From NCBI GenBank assembly GCA_902516625.1, contig CABXYU010000005.1, positions 1 through 45,444 on the forward strand: 45,444 nucleotides of DNA, given 5' to 3'. The DNA comes from an uncultured Pelagibacteraceae bacterium (GTDB lineage: Bacteria; Pseudomonadota; Alphaproteobacteria; Pelagibacterales; Pelagibacteraceae). Below the pieces are notes generated by a model. The model searched no databases and was not told the origin of the DNA. It saw nothing but the letters and a program-made list of their open reading frames with translations. This document shows, piece by piece, positions 25,231 through 33,442 of the stretch (within the stretch, counting starts at the first letter, position 1; each line of letters starts with the position of its first letter). Both the position numbers and the translations under genes were made by a program.

Positions 25231-26412
25231 ATGAAAAAACTATTTATTGCTGCATTTATATTTGTTTCTACATTTACAACAAATGTTTTTGCAGAAGTTA
25301 AAATGGGAATTATTTTAGGTTTTACTGGCCCTATTGAATCCCTTACACCAGCTATGGCGGCGTCTGCTGAGCTTGCTTTTAAAGAGGCTTCAGATTCTGG
25401 GTCGTTATTAAATGGTGAAAAAATTACAGTCGTAAGAGCAGACTCTACTTGTGTAGACTCAGCAGCAGCAACAGCAGCAGCTGAAGGTGTTATTTCACAG
25501 GGAGTTGCCGCTATAATGGGAGCTGATTGCTCAGGAGTAACTGGTGCAATTGCATCAAATGTTGCTGTACCGAATGGTGTTGTAATGATCTCGCCTTCTG
25601 CAACTTCTCCAGGACTTACTACATTAGATGACAAAGGTTATTTTTTTAGAACTGCTCCATCTGATGCTAGAGGTGGTCAAATCTTAGCGGATATTACAAA
25701 AGACAGAAAAGTAAAAAGTGTTGCAATCACTTACACTAATAATGACTACGGTAAAGGCTTAGCTGATGTTTATAAAGCAGCAGTTGAGGCTCATGGTATT
25801 AAAGTAACAACTGTTACAGCTCATGAAGATGGTAAAGCTGACTACTCTTCTGAAGTAGCTACTCTTGCTTCTGCAGGTGGTGACGCTGTTGCAGTAATAG
25901 GTTACTTAGACCAAGGTGGTAAAGGAATCATACAAGCATCTCTTGACTCAGGAGCTTTCGATAAATTTATTTTATCTGACGGTATGATTGGTCAATCATT
26001 GGTTGATGCATTTGGAAAAGATTTAAGAAAATCTTTTGGTTCAATGCCTGGATCAACTGGAAAAGGAGCTGGTGTATTTTCTAAAGTAGCAAGTGGTGCT
26101 GGAATAGATAGTTCTGGTCCTTATACAGGAGAGTCGTATGATGCGGCTGCTTTAATTGTTTTAGCAATGCAAGCAGGTGGATCAGCTGATAGAGCTTCTA
26201 TTGCAAAAAACGTAATGGATGTTGCTAATGCTCCTGGAACAAAGATTTACCCAGGTGAACTTAAAAAAGGTTTAGATTTATTAGCTAAAGGTAAAAAAGT
26301 TGACTACGAAGGAGCAACTGGAGTAACTTTTACTAGCGTCGGTGAAGCTGAAGGTTCTTTCTTAGAACAAGAAGTTAAAGGCGGAAAATTCAAAACTAAA
26401 AAACAAAGATAA
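25231..26412 (+). CDS. branched-chain amino acid-type ABC transporter substrate-binding protein
   Basis: A 393-residue periplasmic binding protein (LivJ/LivK, Peripla_BP_6 family) with a signal peptide (residues 1-21, ending NVFA). Mature sequence starts VKMGIILGFTGPIESLTPAMAASAE, the standard first lobe, and contains ADCSGVTGAIASNVAVPNGV and AITYTNNDYGKGLADVYK. An AAGGAA ribosome site precedes it and a strong terminator follows. It faces the minus-strand livG-livF-livH-livM set, which has no receptor gene of its own, so it is probably that transporter's receptor. The ligand may be any amino acid or a urea-like compound. Confidence 0.92.
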   Translation: MKKLFIAAFIFVSTFTTNVFAEVKMGIILGFTGPIESLTPAMAASAELAFKEASDSGSLLNGEKITVVRADSTCVDSAAATAAAEGVISQGVAAIMGADCSGVTGAIASNVAVPNGVVMISPSATSPGLTTLDDKGYFFRTAPSDARGGQILADITKDRKVKSVAITYTNNDYGKGLADVYKAAVEAHGIKVTTVTAHEDGKADYSSEVATLASAGGDAVAVIGYLDQGGKGIIQASLDSGAFDKFILSDGMIGQSLVDAFGKDLRKSFGSMPGSTGKGAGVFSKVASGAGIDSSGPYTGESYDAAALIVLAMQAGGSADRASIAKNVMDVANAPGTKIYPGELKKGLDLLAKGKKVDYEGATGVTFTSVGEAEGSFLEQEVKGGKFKTKKQR

Positions 26413-26428
26413 TTTTATCTTAAGATTT

Positions 26429-26462
26429 AAACCCCCAGCATTAATTTGTTGGGGGTTTTTTT
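26429..26462 (+). terminator. rho-independent terminator after the binding-protein gene
   Basis: A GC-rich stem (AACCCCCA with the later TTGGGGGTT) closes over an AT-rich loop and is followed by a run of T ending at 26462. It lies 17 bp after the stop codon. Confidence 0.9.
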
Positions 26463-26493
26463 GTAAAAAAATAAATTTCATTATATAATAAAT

Positions 26494-26553
26494 TAGTCCT
26501 GATTTAGAAAATAACTCTACTTGCTGGGACTTTAAACACAACGCTAAAGGAGA
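26494..26553 (+). promoter_or_regulatory. candidate SAM-II/SAM-V-type pseudoknot riboswitch
   Basis: Stem P1 pairs AGTCCT (26495-26500) with GGGACT (26526-26531). The loop opens with GATTTAG, as the SAM-II loop opens with GATTTAA. CTCT (26515-26518) and TTGC (26521-26524) in the loop can pair with GGAG (26549-26552) and with GCTAA (26543-26547, one T bulged) in the tail GCTAAAGGAG. SAM-II has the same order and a GCTAAAAAGG tail. The pseudoknot would bury the Shine-Dalgarno of the 55-aa ORF. Pairing was done by hand and the L3 segment differs from the SAM-II I remember. Confidence 0.5.
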
Positions 26554-26556
26554 AAA

Positions 26557-26724
26557 ATGAAACTAATAATACAATCAATCAAAAACTATTTTAAATCAAA
26601 AAAGGACAAGGGATTAGAGCCAGTATTCTTTGAAAAAATAGGTGATGAAAAAACATCAAGAGATGAAATGAAAAAAAATTTAATTAAAGCTTTAAAAAAA
26701 AATGGTTGGACTTTAAAAAAATAA
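26557..26724 (+). CDS. small basic protein of 55 aa, unknown function
   Basis: An ATG at 26557 follows AAAGGAG at ideal spacing and opens a 55-residue frame ending at a TAA. The protein is short, basic and soluble: MKLIIQSIKNYFKSKK, then a Glu/Phe segment (EPVFFEKIGD) and a Lys-rich end closing with NGWTLKK. There is no signal peptide or membrane helix, and the first 15 residues could form an amphipathic helix. The presence of a structured leader (a SAM-riboswitch-like fold) argues that it is a real, regulated gene. I do not recognise the family. A link to methionine or SAM metabolism is inferred from the leader only. Confidence 0.65.
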   Translation: MKLIIQSIKNYFKSKKDKGLEPVFFEKIGDEKTSRDEMKKNLIKALKKNGWTLKK

Positions 26725-26784
26725 ATATTTGTCAGCCATATACAATGCCCAAGCAATTGCCGCACCTAATATTATATATTTCAT
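26713..26784 (-). CDS. possible 23-aa single-helix membrane peptide
   Basis: An ATG at 26784 opens MKYIILGAAIAWALYMADKYLFF, split here as one hydrophobic helix of about 16 residues with a charged DK near the end, and a stop at 26713. It lies 4 bp upstream of nothing translated and overlaps the end of the 55-aa ORF on the other strand. No clear ribosome site was identified. It could be a chance frame. Confidence 0.2.
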   Translation of the reverse strand: MKYIILGAAIAWALYMADKYLFF

Positions 26785-26788
26785 AAAG

Positions 26789-28159
26789 TTATTTTATTTC
26801 TATTTTCTCAGGAAGTATACCTTTTGGTCTGTATCTCATAATTAATAATAGACCTGCACCCATCATTAAAAATCTAAAATACGGTACGCTTTCAATTAAA
26901 TGAACTTTTAAAAAATGAGTATCATCTAAACCTGCAGTTGTTAAGTTTACCAAATATAATCCAATTGGTGCTGACTCTATCCATAAGAACCAAACAACAA
27001 AACCACCAAGAATTGCACCAAAGTTATTTCCACTTCCTCCAACAATAACCATTACCCAAATTAAAAATGTATATCTCATTGGTCTATAACTACCTGGGGT
27101 AAATAACCCATCTTGTGTAACCAACATTGCTCCAGCTATTCCAACTATTGCTGAACCTAAAACAAAAATTAACAAATGTTGTTTAACAACATTTTTTCCC
27201 ATAGCGTTTGCAGCTTCTTCATTGTCTCTTATTGCTCTCATCATTCTTCCCCATGGTGAATAAAGTGCTTTTTGAGTTAGAATTAAAAGAATAATTACAA
27301 CAAATAAAAATAATCCTGAGTAGCAAAGTTTTACAAAGACTGATGATCCTTCGATTACAAGTTGATTTAAGGCAGTTTGTCTTTCTGAATAATCTGAAAT
27401 TAAACTCAATTTACTTGAATTAAATCTTTCAACTAAGTTAATAAACCAATCAGTTTGTTGTAAATTTACTTCATACGGTGCAGGACGTTTTAATCCAATT
27501 ACATTTTTAACTCCCCTGGTCAACCAATCTTCATGTTTAATAATTGCAATTACAATCTCAGATATTAATAAGGTCGCAATTGCTAAATAGTCTGCTCTTA
27601 ATCCTAAGGCAACCTTACCTATAACAAATGCTAATCCACCAGCAAACAAAGCTCCAACTATCCAAGAAAAAATAATTGGAAGACCGAGTCCACCTAAAAA
27701 GCCTGTTTTTGCTGGATCTACTTCTTCGATTGCCTCAATACCAGGTTCAGAGACAAATCTTATTATGATAATTCCTAAGATGATAATTGTAGCAATAATA
27801 TAAGTTCTTTTTTTAGTTTTTTCATATTTTTTTAAAACATATTTAACAGCTAACACCATTCCTATAATGAGAAACAGGCTAAATAAAATATTTGAACCAC
27901 CTGCGCTCCAGGCTTCTTGGACTGGATTAACTGAAATCAAAACTGCCGCTAAACCACCTAAAGCCGTATAACCCATTATCCCGAAATTAATAAGGCCAGC
28001 GTAACCCCATTGAATGTTTGCTCCCATAGTCATAACAGCTGAAATTAAACAAAGATTAAATATCGATAAAGCAATATTCCAAGATTGAAATATTCCCACA
28101 AGGATAATTAATCCCATCATAATGCTGTAAGCTGCAATTACGTTTAAATTTTTTCTCAC
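26789..28159 (-). CDS. livM: branched-chain-type ABC transporter permease LivM (long form)
   Basis: A 456-residue inner-membrane permease, about 100 residues longer than typical LivM. Landmarks are MGANIQWGYAGLINFGIMGYTALGG near the N-terminus, GLRADYLAIATLLISEI near 187, and the ATPase-contact loop SPWGRMMRAIRDNEEAANAMGKN, followed by YRPMRYTFLIWVMVIVGGSG. Extra sequence lies after the third helix (a basic stretch and two helices, around 105-165) and around 225-265. It overlaps the livH stop by 4 bp and is last in the livG-livF-livH-livM series. Confidence 0.93.
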   Translation of the reverse strand: MRKNLNVIAAYSIMMGLIILVGIFQSWNIALSIFNLCLISAVMTMGANIQWGYAGLINFGIMGYTALGGLAAVLISVNPVQEAWSAGGSNILFSLFLIIGMVLAVKYVLKKYEKTKKRTYIIATIIILGIIIIRFVSEPGIEAIEEVDPAKTGFLGGLGLPIIFSWIVGALFAGGLAFVIGKVALGLRADYLAIATLLISEIVIAIIKHEDWLTRGVKNVIGLKRPAPYEVNLQQTDWFINLVERFNSSKLSLISDYSERQTALNQLVIEGSSVFVKLCYSGLFLFVVIILLILTQKALYSPWGRMMRAIRDNEEAANAMGKNVVKQHLLIFVLGSAIVGIAGAMLVTQDGLFTPGSYRPMRYTFLIWVMVIVGGSGNNFGAILGGFVVWFLWIESAPIGLYLVNLTTAGLDDTHFLKVHLIESVPYFRFLMMGAGLLLIMRYRPKGILPEKIEIK

Positions 28160-29175
28160 AACACTTTCCCTTTAAAAATTCCCGACGGTCGATAAAGTAA
28201 TACAATAACTAGAATTGAAAACGATACAGCAAATTTATAATCAGTTGAAAGTAATTGAACTAAACCACCAGGCTCCATGCTTTCAGGTAAAACGTACATA
28301 AAGAATTTTCTGTAAGCATAAGTTAACAAAATTTCAGAGAATGCGATTACATATCCTCCTAAAAACGCTCCAAATGGATTTCCAATTCCACCAACTATTG
28401 CAGCTGCAAATATTGGAAGCATATTGTTAAAATATGTGAATGGTTTAAAACTTTTATCTAAGCCATATAAAGCTCCACCAATCGTCGCTAGAATGCCAGC
28501 TATGATCCAAGTTATCATGACTATTTTTTTTGGATCAATACCTGATAATAACGCTAAGTCTTCGTTATCTGAGTATGCTCTCATACTTTTTCCAGTCTTT
28601 GTTTTGTTTAGAAACCAAAAAAGGGTTGAAACTAAGACTAATGTCACAATAACTGTAATAACTTGAGTGGACTTAATTGCAAGACCTTCGTTTAATCCTG
28701 TCATTTCTTTAAATTCACCTGCCTTGATTAAAAATTTTTCTCCATCAAAAAATCTTCTATCTGAGGGACCAATAATAATACGTACTACCGCTTGTGTAAC
28801 AAACATTACTCCAATACTCACCATTGCTAATTGAACTGGGGGACTCTTGCTAACCCTATAATATTTAAAAACGAATTTATCTATTAAAAGCATATAACCA
28901 ACCATAAAAATTATTGCAAAAGGAATCGCTATAAGAGCTGTTGGCAAAAACCCAAGACCAATTCCAACAGACTGCAAATACCAAGTAAATAAAATAGTGA
29001 ACATAGTACCAAAGGACATCATGTCTCCTGTTGCAAAATTAGCAAATCGTAAAATTCCATAAATCAACGTCACAAAAATTGCACCGAGAGCTAATTGAGA
29101 CCCATATGCTAAAGCAGGAACAAAGATGTAATTTAATAAAAGTATAATTGCGTTTACAAAATCCATATTAACCAC
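28156..29175 (-). CDS. livH: branched-chain-type ABC transporter permease LivH
   Basis: A 339-residue permease with the LivH signatures GAIFVTLIYGILRFANFATGDMMSFG, the EAA-like loop KTGKSMRAYSDNEDLALLSGIDPKK, and MLPIFAAAIVGGIGNPFGAFLGG. It pairs with the downstream LivM to form the membrane channel. Its start overlaps the livF stop by 8 bp, and its stop overlaps livM. Two liv permease pairs occur in the window; this one belongs to the second set together with the frameshifted livG. Confidence 0.93.
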   Translation of the reverse strand: MVNMDFVNAIILLLNYIFVPALAYGSQLALGAIFVTLIYGILRFANFATGDMMSFGTMFTILFTWYLQSVGIGLGFLPTALIAIPFAIIFMVGYMLLIDKFVFKYYRVSKSPPVQLAMVSIGVMFVTQAVVRIIIGPSDRRFFDGEKFLIKAGEFKEMTGLNEGLAIKSTQVITVIVTLVLVSTLFWFLNKTKTGKSMRAYSDNEDLALLSGIDPKKIVMITWIIAGILATIGGALYGLDKSFKPFTYFNNMLPIFAAAIVGGIGNPFGAFLGGYVIAFSEILLTYAYRKFFMYVLPESMEPGGLVQLLSTDYKFAVSFSILVIVLLYRPSGIFKGKVL

Positions 29176-29875
29176 CTAAAAAAGAGCTTCTTACTCTTGG
29201 ATCTTCTAATAATTCTTTTCCAGTTCCAGAGTATCGATTCTCGCCTGTTACCAACACATAGCCTCTATCAGAAATATTCAATGCCTGTTTGGCATTTTGT
29301 TCAACCATTAAAATTGCAACATTAGTTCTTTTTACTTTAATTATATGATCAAATAATTCATCCATTACTATTGGTGAAACACCTGCGGTTGGCTCATCCA
29401 ACATAAGAACTGACGGTTTAATCATTAATGCTCTACCAAGAGCAACCTGTTGTCTTTGTCCTCCTGATAATTCTCCAACTAACTGGCTTTTTTTTTCTCT
29501 AAGGATTGGAAATAGATCATAAATTTCATCTATTACTGACTTGTAATCACTATTAATTAAAAAAGCTCCCATTTCTAAATTTTCTTCAACTGTCATTCCT
29601 GCAAAAACATTTTTAGTTTGGGGTACAAAAGAAATGCCTTCTTTCACTCGATCCTGGGGTGAAAGATTAGAAATATCTTTTCCGTTAATGATTACAGATC
29701 CTGATTTCAAGTTTAACAAACCCAACATTGCTCTCATAGCTGTAGATTTTCCTGCTCCGTTTGGTCCAAGAATTGATACTATTTCTCCTCTTTCAACATT
29801 AACAGAACATGAGTTAATTATGTCTGGGCCGTTCCCATATCCACCAGTCATTTTGTTTCCCTCAAAAAATGCCAT
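29168..29875 (-). CDS. livF: branched-chain-type ABC transporter ATP-binding protein LivF
   Basis: A 235-residue ABC ATPase. Walker A is GPNGAGKST (38-46), the signature is LSGGQRQQVALGRAL, Walker B is SVLMLDEPTAG, and the H-loop segment is VEQNAKQAL, the form typical of LivF. NVFAGMTVEENLEMG is also characteristic. It follows livG with no gap and overlaps livH, so the four genes form one unit. It energises uptake through LivH-LivM together with LivG. Confidence 0.94.
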   Translation of the reverse strand: MAFFEGNKMTGGYGNGPDIINSCSVNVERGEIVSILGPNGAGKSTAMRAMLGLLNLKSGSVIINGKDISNLSPQDRVKEGISFVPQTKNVFAGMTVEENLEMGAFLINSDYKSVIDEIYDLFPILREKKSQLVGELSGGQRQQVALGRALMIKPSVLMLDEPTAGVSPIVMDELFDHIIKVKRTNVAILMVEQNAKQALNISDRGYVLVTGENRYSGTGKELLEDPRVRSSFLGG

Positions 29876-30662
29876 TTAATTATCCTTCAATTTTGAACCT
29901 CTACCTAAATAACTCTCAATAACTTTTTCATCTTTTTTTGCATCCTCAACCGTTCCTTCGAAAAGCACTGAGCCCTCTGCCATAACAATTACTGGATCAC
30001 ATAATCGTCCTATAAAATCCATATCATGCTCAATCATACAAAAGGTATATCCTTTTTCTTTGTTGAGTTTTTCTATAGCTGTTCCTAAATCTTTAAGTAA
30101 AGTTCTATTAACACCTGCTCCAACCTCATCTAACAAAACAAGCTTTGCATCAACCATCATTGTTCGACCTAGCTCTAAAAGTTTTTTTTTGTCCTCCAGA
30201 CAAATTTCCGGCTAATTCATTTTTTAGATGACTAAGATTAAGAAAATCTACTACTTCCATCGCTTTTTCTTTAATTTGACTTTCCTCTCTGGCAACTAAT
30301 GAAGGTTTTAACAATGCGTTTATTAGTTTCTCTCCAGACTGATTGCCTGGAACCATCATCAAGTTTTCTAAAACTGATAAATTAGTAAACTCGTGTGCTA
30401 TCTGAAAAGTTCTAAGTAATCCTTTTGAAAATAACTCATAGGACGGAACATCAGTAATATTTTCATTGTTAAATAAAACACTACCAGACGAGGATTTTAA
30501 ATTTCCTGCAATTAAATTAAATAAAGTAGTTTTACCAGAACCATTAGGGCCAATTATACCAGTGATAGTTCCTTTTTTAACTTTGAGTGAGCACTCTGAT
30601 ACTGCAGCAAGACCTCCAAAATATTTTGACAAATTCTTAATTTCTAAAATATTTTCAGACAT
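29876..30662 (-). CDS. livG: branched-chain-type ABC transporter ATP-binding protein LivG (frameshifted)
   Basis: An ABC ATPase split by one base. The first part, from the ATG at 30662, carries KYFGGLAAVSECSL, Walker A GPNGSGKTT and signature LSGGQKK. The second part carries LVLLDEVGAGV (Walker B) and CMIEHDMDFI, the LivG H-loop. The break is a run of nine T on the plus strand (30182-30190). Eight would give LSGGQKKLLELGRTMM and a normal 261-residue LivG. The gene begins 3 bp after the proC-like stop. Since the rest of the transporter is intact, I expect the real gene to be whole or its message to be corrected by slippage. Confidence 0.85.
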
Positions 30663-30665
30663 CAA

Positions 30666-31433
30666 TTATTTATTTAGTCTTTTATGGATACTATTTAAAG
30701 CAGTTATTACAGATCTATAAGCGTCCTTTTTACTCATTTCCTTTAAACCCTGCTCATTCAATCCTTTCGGTGTTTGAGACTCTTTTACTAAATATTTTAA
30801 TTCTTTTTTTGAATTAATTACTGCATCTTCTGATAAGGCTAAAAATAATGTAGTGATATATTTTTGAGCATCTGTTCTTTTAACACCTTTTTTAACAAGC
30901 CACTCACTCATAACTCTTAACATTTCATAGTAAGAGGCCATCATTCCTGATGTTGACCAAAAATTAATTGATAGTTTTTCATTTTTAATTTCGACAGTAG
31001 AGCCAATTTTATCAAAAAAGTTTTTAACCTTTTTATTAGGAGGACAAATTGGAACTGGTCCTTTTTTTAAAGATATTGGTGGCAATGGTATAGCTCTTAT
31101 TATATTAGATTTCACTTTAATCATCTTTTTAAGTTGTGGCAGAGTAATCGTAGAGATAAAACTTATTATTGTTTGATTTTTTTTAAATCTTAAATCTTTA
31201 ATAATTTTTTCTCCTACATTGGGAGTTACTGATAAAAACACCCAATTAGAATTATTGATTACTTCTTGATTGTCTTTGGCAATGCTTACTTTTCTAAATT
31301 TTTTTCTAAGTAAATTTGATGTTCTCCTACTCCTAGGTGAAACTATAATTTTTTTAAACTTAATTTTTGAATTACAAATTCCAATTATAACCGATGAAGC
31401 TATTTTTCCGGTCCCTATAAAGCCTAATTTCAT
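30666..31433 (-). CDS. pyrroline-5-carboxylate reductase-like protein
   Basis: A 255-residue NAD(P)-dependent reductase of the ProC family. The N-terminus LGFIGTGKIASSVIIGI is the Rossmann motif, VFLSVTPNVGEKII and IIRAIPLPPISLKKGPVPICP follow as in ProC, and the C-terminal helical domain has TPKGLNEQGLKEM in place of the usual TPGGTT segment. That departure suggests a divergent member that may reduce another cyclic imine or keto acid. Its start overlaps the csiD-like stop (ATGA), and livG follows 3 bp later, so it is embedded in an amino-acid transport operon. A basic, Lys-rich surface is evident. Confidence 0.78.
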   Translation of the reverse strand: MKLGFIGTGKIASSVIIGICNSKIKFKKIIVSPRSRRTSNLLRKKFRKVSIAKDNQEVINNSNWVFLSVTPNVGEKIIKDLRFKKNQTIISFISTITLPQLKKMIKVKSNIIRAIPLPPISLKKGPVPICPPNKKVKNFFDKIGSTVEIKNEKLSINFWSTSGMMASYYEMLRVMSEWLVKKGVKRTDAQKYITTLFLALSEDAVINSKKELKYLVKESQTPKGLNEQGLKEMSKKDAYRSVITALNSIHKRLNK

Positions 31434-32380
31434 AATTTTGTAAAATTTGTTAATTTGTAATGATAGATTAATTTTTTGAAAAATGAACCCCTTATTCTCA
31501 ATAGTTCCCTACTTAAATCTTTGTTTTCTTTAAAAGGTTTTCTGCCATGTAGCCAAAAATAATTATTTGCAACCACTGCTGATCCAACTGGCAATTTAGT
31601 TATCACTTTATTCTCACTTTCCTCTAAACAATCAGACAATTTTTGTAAAAAATTACCCTGAGACATATTTTTTGGCTCTGGAAACTGATCGATGTAAGAT
31701 ATTTGAGGTTTGCCATTTTTGTCCTCAGAAAATATTGGATGTTCTACTTTATAATCAACATTTTTACTTTTAGGAGAGCCCCATAAAAAATTTTGTTTTC
31801 CAACTGGATCATTAAAAAGTTCATCGCAATATTCCCAATCATCCAAATGGAGCATTGCCGTTTCTCCGCCTTCTACATTTTTTTCCTCTATCTTCGTCAT
31901 TAAAAGCCAATCTGTTATTTCTTTGACATAAGTTCCATCGGTATGAAGGTCCATGTTTGTATAAGCTTTTCTCAAATATGAGTCACTCTTATCCTCATGT
32001 TTTACATGAAATCTTGCATAATATTTTCCTGCCATAGAATCGTGGTTTGGTATTCCAATTAAGTGAGATATTGCTGTTGAAAGTTTTACTAAAAAAGTAT
32101 CGTCAATATTTACATTCTTCTTTTCTGGGCCAATAATAAAACATCCAAGATTTCTATCTCGTATAATATCATTCATCAAAACACTAAGTTTATTTTCACT
32201 TAAGTCATCTAAACTCTTGGCAATAGTGAATCTGGTGAAAGGTTTGTATTCAATAGCTGTTAAATCAAATTTTTTAAATGGAAAAATTAATTTTTCAATA
32301 GTTTCATTTTTGATCTTAATATCAATTATTCTAGGAGATATATTGTTGGGTGATATGTCAAATCCAGATATATTATTCAT
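31430..32380 (-). CDS. glaH: CsiD/GlaH-type glutarate 2-hydroxylase
   Basis: An Fe(II)/2-oxoglutarate dioxygenase expected to turn glutarate into L-2-hydroxyglutarate, a step of lysine catabolism. The 316 residues align by eye with E. coli CsiD through most of their length: ISGFDISPNNISPRIID, AIEYKPFTRFTIAKSLDDL, GKYYARFHVKHEDKSDSYLR, LHTDGTYVKEITDWLLM, MLHLDDWEYCDELF, and YIDQFPEPKNM. The iron ligands are His146 and Asp148 (HTD) and His278 (WLHGRK), with RELLRIRG as the 2-oxoglutarate-binding arginine region. No lhgO, gabD, gabT or gabP homologue lies beside it as in E. coli; it sits instead between azlD and the proC-like gene. Confidence 0.87.
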   Translation of the reverse strand: MNNISGFDISPNNISPRIIDIKIKNETIEKLIFPFKKFDLTAIEYKPFTRFTIAKSLDDLSENKLSVLMNDIIRDRNLGCFIIGPEKKNVNIDDTFLVKLSTAISHLIGIPNHDSMAGKYYARFHVKHEDKSDSYLRKAYTNMDLHTDGTYVKEITDWLLMTKIEEKNVEGGETAMLHLDDWEYCDELFNDPVGKQNFLWGSPKSKNVDYKVEHPIFSEDKNGKPQISYIDQFPEPKNMSQGNFLQKLSDCLEESENKVITKLPVGSAVVANNYFWLHGRKPFKENKDLSRELLRIRGSFFKKLIYHYKLTNFTKL

Positions 32381-32424
32381 AATTTTTTTACTAATTTATA
32401 TAAATCTAAGTAATTTTTAAAGAC

Positions 32425-32748
32425 TTAAAAAAAGTTGTTGATTACACCTATTGAAATAGCTGAAAAAACTGTTGGATAAACAAAATTTTTCTTTGTCATA
32501 AAAAAAACTCCTAGACTTAGCAAAACTACTAAAAACCTGCTCAAATAACTTGCATCTAAAAGAGCTCCTGCAGGGAAGATAATTGTTCGAGCGATCAAAG
32601 CAGCTAATGTTGCGTATGCCAAGCAATTAAACCATCTAAAAATTTTTGAAGTCTCTTTAATTTTCAATGAAGATAATACTCCTAAAAATCTAGACAAGTA
32701 TGTAGCCAAGGATGTTACTAATATAGAAAGCAAAACACTAATTGACAT
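32425..32748 (-). CDS. azlD: AzlD-family branched-chain amino acid exporter subunit
   Basis: A small membrane protein of about 107 residues with four hydrophobic helices and the AzlD pattern: TSLATYLSRFLGVL, then FNCLAYATLAALIARTIIFP, and a last helix FPTVFSAISIG-like near the C-terminus. I take the ATG at 32748 because GGAG lies at good spacing in front of it; the longer frame would start on a TTG at 32760. It overlaps azlC by 11 bp. AzlC and AzlD together export branched-chain amino acids, the opposite direction to the liv systems next to them. Confidence 0.88.
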   Translation of the reverse strand: MSISVLLSILVTSLATYLSRFLGVLSSLKIKETSKIFRWFNCLAYATLAALIARTIIFPAGALLDASYLSRFLVVLLSLGVFFMTKKNFVYPTVFSAISIGVINNFF

Positions 32749-33442
32749 TTTTTTCTCCAATTAAAAATGAAATTGAACCAGCGATAAGACCGCCTAGCAA
32801 GATAGACCATTCAGGTGAAAAAAAATAAAAAACTGGACCAAGAATAGCACCTAATAAGACTGATAAAGTGATTTGTAATGTTTTCATTGCTCCAACCATC
32901 ATACAAGTAAAATAAATTGGGTTTAAAATTGCTAAGCCCATTAACATATCCTTATTTAAATGGTCTGCCAAATAAAAACCTAGTGCAGTTGCTAGAACTG
33001 AAACGCTTAGTGTTGCAGAACCAATTCCAATCCAAAAATCAACCCTATCTTTTTTTTTAACTGTTTCATAATCACTTTTCATAATTAACCAAGCTGAAAC
33101 AGCAATAAAATGACATGATAAGTAATATTTCCATTTTGGTTGACTTTCATCCATCATCAAAGGAAATAAAGATACAGCCATAGGGTAAAGTCTTGCGTTA
33201 ACAAACCAGACTGCAATAAAGATACTTAGTAATGATGCTCCAACAAGAATAGACTCTGCCATTACCAATGATCCTGGAAGAGCATAAATTAATACCGTTG
33301 ATAGAACACTCTCTTGAATATTAAAACCGATATTCTTTAGAAGTGCACCTATTGCTACAAAGCAGCATGCCAATGCTATTGCAGGGCTATCAGGTTTAAG
33401 AATTGATTTGTATCCTTTTAAGAAAAATTCTTTCTTTATCAT
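32738..33442 (-). CDS. azlC: AzlC-family branched-chain amino acid exporter
   Basis: A 234-residue inner-membrane protein of the AzlC/YgaZ family. Landmarks are the N-terminal GYKSILKPDSPAIALACCFVAIGALLKNIGF, LVMAESILVGASLLSIFIAVWFVNARLYPMAVSLFP, and YYLSCHFIAVSAWLI. It starts directly after the livF stop and overlaps azlD, so importer and exporter genes are transcribed together. This may act as an overflow valve when peptide or amino-acid uptake exceeds need. Confidence 0.9.
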   Translation of the reverse strand: MIKKEFFLKGYKSILKPDSPAIALACCFVAIGALLKNIGFNIQESVLSTVLIYALPGSLVMAESILVGASLLSIFIAVWFVNARLYPMAVSLFPLMMDESQPKWKYYLSCHFIAVSAWLIMKSDYETVKKKDRVDFWIGIGSATLSVSVLATALGFYLADHLNKDMLMGLAILNPIYFTCMMVGAMKTLQITLSVLLGAILGPVFYFFSPEWSILLGGLIAGSISFLIGEKNVN

